From contig QMMC01000005.1 in NCBI GenBank assembly GCA_003647065.1, forward strand, positions 1 through 44,180: a stretch of DNA of 44,180 bases, given 5' to 3'. The notes beneath the pieces are model-generated. The model made no database searches. It saw nothing but the letters and a program-made list of their open reading frames with translations, and had not been told where the DNA came from. Position 1 is the stretch's first letter, and the number at the start of each line of letters is the position of its first letter. Positions 22,599-32,633 of this stretch are shown here, piece after piece. Origin of the DNA: Deltaproteobacteria bacterium. Its GTDB lineage: Bacteria > Myxococcota_A > Polyangia > Polyangiales > B10-G4. Position numbers and translations under genes: made by a program.

Positions 22599-23214
22599 TG
22601 CTCCTTTGGGCACGTCTGCGGGCACGTCTGCGGACGTCTCTTCGGACATTTTGGCCGGCATCTTCGTAGGCGGTGCCTCGCGGCGCATGGGCGGCCACGC
22701 GAAGGGCCTGCTCCGGGTGCCGGGCACCGACGAGCGCATCCTCGAGCGCCTGGTGCGCCTCAGTCGGGAGCAGGGGTTCACCCCGGTCCTCGTCGGCGAT
22801 GCTCGGCCCTACCAAGAGCTCTCCCTCGGGGTCCCCGCCATCGCCGACGCCGAAGGCTTCCGGGGCCCCCTCGCGGGCCTCGCCGCGCTCCTCGAGGCCG
22901 CCGGTTCCAAGGGGTCCCTCGCCGTCGCCTGCGATATGCCTTTCGTGAGCCCCGAGGCTCTCGAGCGCCTAAGCGCCTTCGCCCCGGGAGCCTCCATCGT
23001 GGCCCCCCGGCGCGGCCCCGATGCGCCTTGGGAGCCACTCTTCGCTCGGTACTCGGCGCCGGCCGTGCTTCCCATTCTCCGGGCCGCCGCGGCGGACGGC
23101 GTGCGTTCGTTTCAGGGGCTCTTCAAGCGCGTCGGGCCGACCGAGCTCCCCCTCGATGCAGAGGTCACAGCGGCCCTCGAGGACTGGGATAGCCCGGCGG
23201 ACCTCCGCGGCTGA
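22588..23214 (+). CDS. mobA: Molybdenum cofactor guanylyltransferase MobA-like
   Basis: GIFVGGASRRMGGHAKGLLRV, GPLAGLAALLEAA, VACDMPFVSP; probable GTG start overlapping the fdhD stop. Confidence 0.85.
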   Translation: MSTDAPLGTSAGTSADVSSDILAGIFVGGASRRMGGHAKGLLRVPGTDERILERLVRLSREQGFTPVLVGDARPYQELSLGVPAIADAEGFRGPLAGLAALLEAAGSKGSLAVACDMPFVSPEALERLSAFAPGASIVAPRRGPDAPWEPLFARYSAPAVLPILRAAAADGVRSFQGLFKRVGPTELPLDAEVTAALEDWDSPADLRG

Positions 23215-25056
23215 TCAAGGGGCCGGGGCTCCGGCTTCGCTCGGGCTGTCGGCCGCTGACTCGGCTGGCGTCGCCGGTTCGGGTGCCGCAGCCGGTGCTT
23301 CGACCGAGGGCTCACAGGCTTCCGTGGACGGTGTGCCCGCGGTCTCTGGGTCCACGACATGGAACTCGATGCGCGCGTTTTGGGCGCGGGCCTGTCGGCT
23401 CGTGCCTTCGGCGACGGGGCGCGTCTCACCGCAGCCCCAGGCCTCGAAGCGCGAGGCCTCGAGGCCGTGCTCGGTCATCCAGGTGACCACGGCGAGGGCG
23501 CGCTCCCGGGAGAGGGTCAGATTGCGCGCGTCGGGGCCGCGGTCGTCGGTGTGGGCGTCGACGCGCACGCGCCGGAGCTGAGGATTCGCGGCGAGGGTCG
23601 CCCGGACCTCGTCGAGGACCTCTTCGGTCCCCTCGGCGAAGGTCGCGCGCCGGGGCGTGAACGAGATGCCGCTGAGCAGGCGCAGCTGGCCCTCTTCGAG
23701 GCGGTGAGACGCGGGGCAGCCGCCGTCCGCGGCGGCACCGACGGCGAGGGGGCAAGCGTCCTCCTCGTCGGGGACGCCGTCCCCGTCGTTGTCGAGGTCG
23801 GGGCAGCCGTCGGCGTCCGCGAATCCGTCGAGGTCTTCGGCGTCGTTCGGGCACTGGTCGTCGGCGTCGAGGATCTCGTCCCCGTCGTTGTCGGGGTCCG
23901 GGCAGCCGTCTTCGTCCTCGAACTCGTCGAGGTCCTCGGCGTCGTTCGGGCACTGGTCGTCGGCGTCCAGGATCTGGTCCCCGTCGTTGTCGGGGTCCGG
24001 GCAGCCGTCTTCATCCTCGAACTCGTCGAAGTCCTCGGCTCCTTCGGGGCAATCGTCTTCATCGTCGGGGTATCCGTCGCCGTCGCCATCGACCGGCCCG
24101 AGGTCTTCTTCGGGCCGGGGCTCGGGCTCGGGCTCGGGTTGAATGAACCCGATGCTCACCAAGACCCGCGCTGCGGGTGTTCCCCAGCCGGCGGACAGGC
24201 CCGGCCCCGCGGCGACGCCCGCCGTGAGCCCGCCCTTGGCGAGGTACTTGAGCCCCAGGAGCATCTCGACGTTGGTCGTCGAGTCCCGGGTTAAGTAGTC
24301 GAGGGCGTGATTCCCGGAGGCCTCGACGATGGCTTCGAGCTCGTCGTCGCCGTCTAAGATCTCGTAGCCGACGCCTGCTCGCCAGAGCAGCTCGTTGCGG
24401 ACCAGAGCGCCAGCGTTGCTCGTATACTCCTCGTGCAGGCGGAGGCCGACGTTGGCGGTCACCCGGAGGCGCGGCGGGCGGAACTCGATGAGCAGTTTCG
24501 GCACGAAGTTCACGCTCTGGTCCCCCGAGTAATTTTGCTCGGGCAGCACCGCCTGGGCGAGGGGGAAGGTCACGTCGGCGGCGAGGGCGACGCCGAAGGG
24601 GTCGAGGGGATCGCCGATGAGCCGCACCCGGGCGCCGAGGGTTGGGTCGCTGAGGGTCGATTCGTCGGCGCTGGGAACGCCCGGCACGTCCTGTCCCGTC
24701 ATCAAGAGGTGGATGGGCAGGGCTCCGTAGAGCAGCAGGCGGTCGAAGAGGCTGTAGGAGAGCGTCGTATGGAGGGTCAGCTGGTGTTCGACGACCGGCG
24801 TCGTCTCGGCCGCACCGGCGGCGGTGAAGAGCAGCGGCGACGCGGCGTAATCGATGACCGCCTGGGCGGCCCAGAAGTCGTGGCCCCGGGCGACGGGGCT
24901 CTCGGCCTGGAACATGTCCTCGGGGGCGTTGGCGGCCGAGAAGCGGTTGAGTCGCACGCCCTGGGCGGCCGCCGTGGAGGCGAGGCCCAAGGCAAGAAGG
25001 CCGGCGATTACGCCGATGGAGAGGCTCGAGCGGATGAGCAGAGAACGTGTAAACAC
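23215..25056 (-). CDS. OmpA-family outer membrane protein with thrombospondin type-3 repeats
   Basis: Signal peptide, beta-barrel-like N-terminus, repeated CPDPDNDGD.ILDADDQCPNDAEDLDEFEDEDG, OmpA-C motif RVRVDAHTDDRGPDARNLTLSRERALAVVTWM. Confidence 0.9.
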   Translation of the reverse strand: MFTRSLLIRSSLSIGVIAGLLALGLASTAAAQGVRLNRFSAANAPEDMFQAESPVARGHDFWAAQAVIDYAASPLLFTAAGAAETTPVVEHQLTLHTTLSYSLFDRLLLYGALPIHLLMTGQDVPGVPSADESTLSDPTLGARVRLIGDPLDPFGVALAADVTFPLAQAVLPEQNYSGDQSVNFVPKLLIEFRPPRLRVTANVGLRLHEEYTSNAGALVRNELLWRAGVGYEILDGDDELEAIVEASGNHALDYLTRDSTTNVEMLLGLKYLAKGGLTAGVAAGPGLSAGWGTPAARVLVSIGFIQPEPEPEPRPEEDLGPVDGDGDGYPDDEDDCPEGAEDFDEFEDEDGCPDPDNDGDQILDADDQCPNDAEDLDEFEDEDGCPDPDNDGDEILDADDQCPNDAEDLDGFADADGCPDLDNDGDGVPDEEDACPLAVGAAADGGCPASHRLEEGQLRLLSGISFTPRRATFAEGTEEVLDEVRATLAANPQLRRVRVDAHTDDRGPDARNLTLSRERALAVVTWMTEHGLEASRFEAWGCGETRPVAEGTSRQARAQNARIEFHVVDPETAGTPSTEACEPSVEAPAAAPEPATPAESAADSPSEAGAPAP

Positions 25057-25156
25057 CGAGAGCTCCCTCTGCCGGAGGAACGTCCCCCGACGGTCGTTGC
25101 ACGCTAACCCGAGAGTCTCTCGGCGGTAAACGTCGAGACTCGTCGCCTCGCCGTGC

Positions 25157-26956
25157 TCAAGGGTCGAGGACGACGTCGAGATAGAAGATCCCGCTACCCC
25201 GGACCGGCATTCCCTGGGCGAGATCTTCGATCACCCGGGAGACGCATCGGGAGGCGGGGCTGCTCGCGTTGGACGGCCAGGGGCCGACGCTCATCAAGGC
25301 CCCGGGCCCGCTGAACTGCACGTGAATGGTGAACTCCATTCTCGATCCGGTGGCGCATCGACCAGCGCCGGGGGTCACCTCGGCGGCCAGCGCTCGACCG
25401 TCGGCTGCGTGGAACGCCCGAGAGAACCTTCGGTAGCGCACACGCGCTCTGCCGCCTCGGTGAGCGGGAGGTGCCGAGGGATCCGCTGTGGGCTGTGTCG
25501 TGAGCGTGGGCGCGGGAGCCGGAGCGGGAGCCGGCCGGGGAGCTGGCCGGGGAGCCGGCCGGGGAGCCGGCCGGGGAGCCGGAGCGGCGACCGGGGGTGG
25601 ATCGGGTGGGCTGTTCACCGTCGGGGGCGGCGTAGGAATGGGGTTCGCTACTACGCCGACCGGGGTGACGGGTGCCGGCCCCCCCGCGACCACCGGAGTC
25701 ATTGGGCTGGGCTGAACCCCGTCCGTGGAGGCACCCTCGGGGCCCCGCGGCGTCGCGATCGACAGGACGCCGACCACCGCGAGGCCCGCCAAGATGGCGC
25801 CGCCGATGCCGAGGGCTGCCACCCAGACGATGCCGCGGCCTTTCGAGCGGGTCGGCGGGACCACCGTCGATGGCGTCGGGGTCGGGGCTGCTGATTGCGC
25901 CCGGTTTCCCGAGTAAGCAGGAGAGCTGGAAGGCGATGGAGAAATCGGATCGGCAGCAGCGGCCTCTGACACCATGCGAGTCGCCGGCGTCGACTCGAAG
26001 GGAACGGGCGCTCGGGCCGACGTCATCGGCACCGGGTGGGGCGTTGGTGGTGCGAGCTCCTGCTCCGGCACGGTTCCCGTGCCGAGACGCAGCACCTCGA
26101 CGGTATTCGCCGTTGCCAGGGCGCGCAGCGCGGCGATGTAGTCCGCGGCGCTGTGAAACCTTCCGTCGGGGTCCCGGCTCAATCCGCGCTCGATGAGGTG
26201 TCGGAGCCCTCCGGGGAGCCACGGTGCCACCTCGCCGAGGGGCGTCGGCGAGGTCGTATTCATGCGGATGAGCAGCTCCTCGTAGCTCTCCGCGGCGAAG
26301 GGCATGTGGCCCGAAAGCATTTGGTAGAAGAGCACGCTGGCGCTGTAGAGGTCCGCGCGCCCATCGACCGCCTTGGCTGCGAGGAACTGCTCCGGGGCCA
26401 TGTAGAGGGGCGTGCCGAGGATCATGCCGGTTTTCGTCAGCGACGGGCTGCCCGCCTCCCGGGCAAACTTGCTCACCCCGAAATCGAGCAGCTTCGCCGT
26501 CGGTGAATGGGTGCCGACCGCGCCGACGAGGAAGATGTTCGCCGGCTTGAGGTCGCGGTGCACGATGCCCGCGCCGTGAGCCGCTCCGAGGCCCTCGAGA
26601 ATCTGCACCGCGATGTCGAGGGCGACGTCTCCCCGGAGGGGTGCCTCCCGGTCGAGGCGCTCGTCGAGGGGCTCACCTTCGAGGAGCTCCATCGCCAGGA
26701 ATACGTCGCCCTCGGCGGTGCGTCCGGAGTCGAGGACCTCGACGATGTGCGGGCTCCCGCGGAGGGCCCCGGCCTGGGCCTCGGCGAGGAATCGATCGAC
26801 CACCTGCGGCGAGCCGAGGTGCTTTTGGTGCAGCATCTTCAGCGCGATGGCGCGCCCGGTCTGGGAGTGCACCGCCCGGAAGACCGTGCCAAACCCGCCC
26901 TCCCCGAGCTCGGCTTCGACGCGATACTGGCCGATGGTGTCGCCGGGGCGGGTCAC
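25157..26956 (-). CDS. Serine/threonine protein kinase (Pkn-like)
   Basis: GEGGFGTVFRAVHSQTGRAIALKML, IVHRDLKPANIFLV, LLDFGVSKF, GTPLYMAPEQF; TM helix, Pro-rich linker, C-terminal extracytoplasmic domain. GTG start inferred at VTRPGDTIGQY. Confidence 0.9.
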   Translation of the reverse strand: MTRPGDTIGQYRVEAELGEGGFGTVFRAVHSQTGRAIALKMLHQKHLGSPQVVDRFLAEAQAGALRGSPHIVEVLDSGRTAEGDVFLAMELLEGEPLDERLDREAPLRGDVALDIAVQILEGLGAAHGAGIVHRDLKPANIFLVGAVGTHSPTAKLLDFGVSKFAREAGSPSLTKTGMILGTPLYMAPEQFLAAKAVDGRADLYSASVLFYQMLSGHMPFAAESYEELLIRMNTTSPTPLGEVAPWLPGGLRHLIERGLSRDPDGRFHSAADYIAALRALATANTVEVLRLGTGTVPEQELAPPTPHPVPMTSARAPVPFESTPATRMVSEAAAADPISPSPSSSPAYSGNRAQSAAPTPTPSTVVPPTRSKGRGIVWVAALGIGGAILAGLAVVGVLSIATPRGPEGASTDGVQPSPMTPVVAGGPAPVTPVGVVANPIPTPPPTVNSPPDPPPVAAPAPRPAPRPAPRPAPRPAPAPAPAPTLTTQPTADPSAPPAHRGGRARVRYRRFSRAFHAADGRALAAEVTPGAGRCATGSRMEFTIHVQFSGPGALMSVGPWPSNASSPASRCVSRVIEDLAQGMPVRGSGIFYLDVVLDP

Positions 26957-27016
26957 GGCGACATTGTACCCATGATTGACAGCCGCGCCGCCGCTGAACA
27001 CGATGGCGCGCGTCCG

Positions 27017-28807
<1,791 letters not shown>

Positions 28808-28823
28808 CCTCGCGTCGCGACTC

Positions 28824-29648
28824 TCATTCGGCGTCGTTCAAGTGCGGCAAAGCCGGGGCCGAACCGTGTTCCGGGTGTTCGGGGAGCTGGTCTCCGGGGC
28901 TCCAGTGGGTTTGCTGGGCTCCCTTCATGTCGATGATCCCGAGGGCGTCGAGGATGCGCATCACCTGGAACGCCGGGTCGACCTCGAACCAGCGCACGGC
29001 GAAATTCGGCGCCATGCCGAACTTGTGGTGGTTGTTCTGGAAGAGCTCGCCAGCGGTGAGAAAATCGAGGGGAAGCGAGTTCACCGATTCGTCGCCTACG
29101 GCGAAGTTTCGGTAGCCGTATTTGTGACCGCCCCAATTGACGATCGCGCCGTGAACCGGGCCCATCAGGAGGTGAACCGGGAGCAGCAGGAAGAAAACCC
29201 AGTGGGGTGCAAAGGCGAGATAGAAGGCCGTGTAGGCCACGCCGAAGAGCACGCGGGTGACCCACGCGTCGCCGACCCGGTCGACCCAGGCCCAGGCTGG
29301 GTAGCCGCCTTCGAAGCGCTCCTCGGCTTCGATGCGTCCCGAGAGCACCCCTTCGTAGCGCTCCTTCGTCGCCCACATCATGCCGAAGACGTTGGTATGG
29401 GTATGGGGGGAGTGGGGGTCCCGGGCGGTGTCGCTGTAGGCGTGGTGCTCGCGGTGGAGGATGGCGTAGGCCCGCGGGTTCAAGAACGAACTCCCCTGGC
29501 TGACCCAGGTGAGCAGATAGAAGAACCGCTCCCAGCCCTTGCTCATGCTGAACATGCGGTGGGCGCCGTAGCGATGCAGGAAGAACGTCTGGCAGAACAC
29601 CGAAAGGGCCCAGTGGCCGACGAAGAAGGCGAGAATGATCCAGACCAT
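28824..29648 (-). CDS. Acyl-CoA/fatty acid desaturase
   Basis: Histidine boxes HRYGAHR, HREHHAYSD, NNHHKFG; membrane helices. Confidence 0.88.
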   Translation of the reverse strand: MVWIILAFFVGHWALSVFCQTFFLHRYGAHRMFSMSKGWERFFYLLTWVSQGSSFLNPRAYAILHREHHAYSDTARDPHSPHTHTNVFGMMWATKERYEGVLSGRIEAEERFEGGYPAWAWVDRVGDAWVTRVLFGVAYTAFYLAFAPHWVFFLLLPVHLLMGPVHGAIVNWGGHKYGYRNFAVGDESVNSLPLDFLTAGELFQNNHHKFGMAPNFAVRWFEVDPAFQVMRILDALGIIDMKGAQQTHWSPGDQLPEHPEHGSAPALPHLNDAE

Positions 29649-29758
29649 GATGATGCGAGGCTAAGACCGGCACGTCGCATCGACGTCGGGGCGGTGTCAT
29701 CCTTCTGTCACGGCGCGGCCTCGCGTACTCTTCGCCGACGGTCCGAAGGGCATCGACG

Positions 29759-31405
29759 TTGAAAGTGCGACCTCCCGCAGTCCTGGTCATCGCGGCCGCT
29801 CTGGTCATCGCGGCGGCCACGGGCTTCGTTCTCCGTGGACTGGTCACCGGGCCTGTCACCGGCGATCCTCCGTCGGCGTCGGCGTCCGCTCCAGCCGGTG
29901 ATGGACCGCCGGCCGCCATGACCCCTCCCGGCCATCGGACCGAGGTGGCGCTCCCGGCGCACATTCGCTGGATTGCCGCCGGCGGCGGAGGAGACCCCAG
30001 CTACAACGAGGTCTCCCTCGAACAAGACCTGGCCCTCGCTCGGGAGGTCTTCGGCCCGGCGGGCGGGGTCCTCTTGCACGCCGGGGGCACGGGGGTCGAC
30101 GGCGTTCGCGTCCGCGATGACCGCCCCGGGCCGTTGGCCGAGAGCGCGGGGGACGATGCGCAGTTCGCGCTCCGATCGCGCTTGGCGGAGCTCCTCGACC
30201 CCCGGGACCGCGCCGTTCGCTACCGCCCGTCAGCGCTCGAAGGCGCCGGCCCCGCCACCCGCGAGCTCTTGACCGAGGCCCTCGTCGCCGGGCTCACCGA
30301 GGCGTCACCGGACCCGTTGTTGTTCTTCTTCAGCGGTCACGGCGAACAGGGAGACGAGGCCCGGTACAACACCGTGCATACCTGGGGCGGCTGGGGCCTC
30401 TCGCCGGCTGACGTCACGGAGTTGCTCGACGAGGCTCGGCCGTCCCGACCCGTCGTCTTCGTCATCGCGGCATGTTTTTCCGGCGGATTCGCGGACCTCG
30501 CCTTTGTCGGCCCGGGCGATGACCCGGTCCCGGACACCGCCTCCGATTCCGAATCCCGACCCATCGAGGCCGCGGCGGGCCGGTGCGGGGTCTTCGCGAG
30601 CACCTGGGACCGTGAGTCCGCGGGCTGCGACCCCGACCCCAACCGGGGAGCCCAGGGCGGCTACAGCATGCACTTCCTCAACGCGCTCCGGGGCCGTGAC
30701 GCGGCGGGCACGGCCCTTCCCCGGGGCGAGTTGGACTACGACGGTGACGGGCACATCTCGGTCCTCGACGCTCATACTCGGGCGCGCATCGCCTCGACCT
30801 CCATCGACGTGCCGACGACCACCTCCGAGGCCTGGCTGCACCACGTTTCATCCGGCGCGCCCGCGCCTGGCCGCGTCTCGGACCAAGTCCAGGCCAGCCA
30901 GACCATCCAGTCAATTCTGCCAGAGGAGCAGGCGGTCATCGTGGCCCTCGGTGCGCGCTTCGGGCTCCACACCGCCGAAGCCGTCGATGCGCGCCTCGAC
31001 GAACTCGAGGGCCGCCTCGACGTCGCCGCCGACCGCCTCGATCTCCTCGACGAAGACATGAACGACGCGTGGGGGGCCGCCCGGATAGCGCTCCTCGAAC
31101 GCTGGCCCGCCCTCGACGATCCCTATCATCGCGACTACGCCCCCACCCTCGCAGCCTCGGCGGGGCCGATCCGCCGTTGGTTCGACGAAGCCCCGGAAGC
31201 GCGCACCTGGGCCCAGGCCCAGCGAGCCCTCGACGCCGAGGGCGACTATCTCGAACTCGAAGCGCAGCACGCTGCGCTCTTGCGACTCGAGCGGGCGTGG
31301 CAGACCGCGGGGCTGGCCGCCCGATTGCGGGCCGAGGGCGGGCCCGGCTGGCGTGCTTTCGAAGCGCTGCGCTCCTGTGAGCGCTCCCTCCCGCCGACTC
31401 CTTGA
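29759..31405 (+). CDS. Caspase-like (clan CD) cysteine peptidase-domain protein, membrane-anchored
   Basis: N-terminal TM segment; catalytic-type motifs LLFFFSGHGEQGD (His) and VFVIAACFSGGFAD (Cys); C-terminal helical region. Confidence 0.7.
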   Translation: MKVRPPAVLVIAAALVIAAATGFVLRGLVTGPVTGDPPSASASAPAGDGPPAAMTPPGHRTEVALPAHIRWIAAGGGGDPSYNEVSLEQDLALAREVFGPAGGVLLHAGGTGVDGVRVRDDRPGPLAESAGDDAQFALRSRLAELLDPRDRAVRYRPSALEGAGPATRELLTEALVAGLTEASPDPLLFFFSGHGEQGDEARYNTVHTWGGWGLSPADVTELLDEARPSRPVVFVIAACFSGGFADLAFVGPGDDPVPDTASDSESRPIEAAAGRCGVFASTWDRESAGCDPDPNRGAQGGYSMHFLNALRGRDAAGTALPRGELDYDGDGHISVLDAHTRARIASTSIDVPTTTSEAWLHHVSSGAPAPGRVSDQVQASQTIQSILPEEQAVIVALGARFGLHTAEAVDARLDELEGRLDVAADRLDLLDEDMNDAWGAARIALLERWPALDDPYHRDYAPTLAASAGPIRRWFDEAPEARTWAQAQRALDAEGDYLELEAQHAALLRLERAWQTAGLAARLRAEGGPGWRAFEALRSCERSLPPTP

Positions 31406-31475
31406 TGCCGGCTCCTGGGCTCTCGGGATGTTGGGATTTCGGGACGCCGGGACGGGCGTTTACTTCAGGACGGGT

Positions 31476-31814
31476 TCAGGACGGAGTGAAGTCTTCGAGA
31501 GCTGCCTTGAGCTCGGGGATCTCGTCGTCGAACTGAATGGCGCAGTGGCAGCCGAGGGGCCCGTCGGGGTCGTTGTAGTTCGGCTCGACCCGGACGATGA
31601 CGCCTTCGACGTTGATCTCACCGCCGTCGCGACCCGGGAGCCGGAGGGTGATCTCGACCGGCGCGCCCACTTCGATGGCATTCGGCGTCGCGACGAGCAG
31701 CCCCTTTGCGCTCGCGTCGTGGCTCACGGCGATCTGGCGTTCCCGGCCCTCGCTCACGATGTGCATGGGAAACCACACCTCGTGGCGTTTCGTATTTCGT
31801 TTGTCGTCGGTCAC
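31476..31814 (-). CDS. PilZ-domain protein
   Basis: NTKRHEVWFPMHIV...VSHDASAKGLLVATPNAIEVGAPVEITLRLPG pattern. Confidence 0.7.
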   Translation of the reverse strand: MTDDKRNTKRHEVWFPMHIVSEGRERQIAVSHDASAKGLLVATPNAIEVGAPVEITLRLPGRDGGEINVEGVIVRVEPNYNDPDGPLGCHCAIQFDDEIPELKAALEDFTPS

Positions 31815-31894
31815 GGCGAGGAAGCATACAGAGGCGCCTCACCGTGGGACAAGAGGGTCTCTGCTCAATTCGTGCCTCGGCCGACCCCCGCCCA

Positions 31895-32434
31895 TCAATC
31901 GGGACAGGCCTGTGGCGTCATCTCGAAAGCCACTCCGTCCCAAACGAGCACGCTGCCCTCGTCATCCCAGACCCCGGTGAAGGAGTCGGTCATGACGGTG
32001 TCCCCGTCGCAGCGGTAGGTGCCGCTCTCGCTCACGTCCGAGTGGCCGTAGCGGTAGCGGCCGTCCCGGAAATCGAGCTGCCAGTTGCACGTCGCGACCC
32101 CATCTGGGGTGAGGCCGCACTCGAGGAGAGCGACGCTCTGGAACCCCCGGAGCTCCAAGGCTTCGCAGAAGGTGAGGCGTCCGATACACGACCCGAGCTC
32201 GTCCACGTCACACATCTCGAGCACGAAGTCCGACCTGCACGCGCAGGGGATGGCGCACCGATCGGCCGGCGCCCCGCACGGCCGGTGGTAGACCATCGCT
32301 GGGCAGGGCCTCGCGTCCGGCGCGGTGTCCGCCAAGGCGTCCACGCCGACGTCGAGACTCGCATCGCGTTCGTGAGACTGGGAGCAGTCACAGCCCACGA
32401 CTACGAGTATCAGCATGATCACCCAGCGCCACAT
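31895..32434 (-). CDS. Small Cys-rich putative lipoprotein
   Basis: MLILVVVGCDCSQS lipobox (internal Met may be the true start); Cys-rich mature part. Confidence 0.6.
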   Translation of the reverse strand: MWRWVIMLILVVVGCDCSQSHERDASLDVGVDALADTAPDARPCPAMVYHRPCGAPADRCAIPCACRSDFVLEMCDVDELGSCIGRLTFCEALELRGFQSVALLECGLTPDGVATCNWQLDFRDGRYRYGHSDVSESGTYRCDGDTVMTDSFTGVWDDEGSVLVWDGVAFEMTPQACPD

Positions 32435-32633
32435 CTTCCGAGCTTACCGCGTCTGCGCACCGGTCGAGGAGGGGAGGAGGGTTGCCTGTGATTGTGGCAC
32501 CATCGTCTACGCTTACGCCGACGCCGGCGTCGATGACGCCATCGATGAGAGGATGGCCGAGGCCCTGCGCCAGCTTGCGCCCTTCGAGCCGTTCGAACGG
32601 CGAAACTCGCCGCCGAAAGGACCCGCCCGATGA
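32415..32633 (+). CDS. Small protein of unknown function
   Basis: 72-aa ORF whose TGA overlaps the ATG of the next gene (ATGA), suggesting translational coupling. Confidence 0.5.
   Translation: MITQRHIFRAYRVCAPVEEGRRVACDCGTIVYAYADAGVDDAIDERMAEALRQLAPFEPFERRNSPPKGPAR

Noticed and set aside
26507-27016. Extension of the sigma-54 activator ORF upstream of 27017
   Set aside because: This part is antisense to the kinase catalytic domain; the FHA domain begins shortly after the ATG at 27017.
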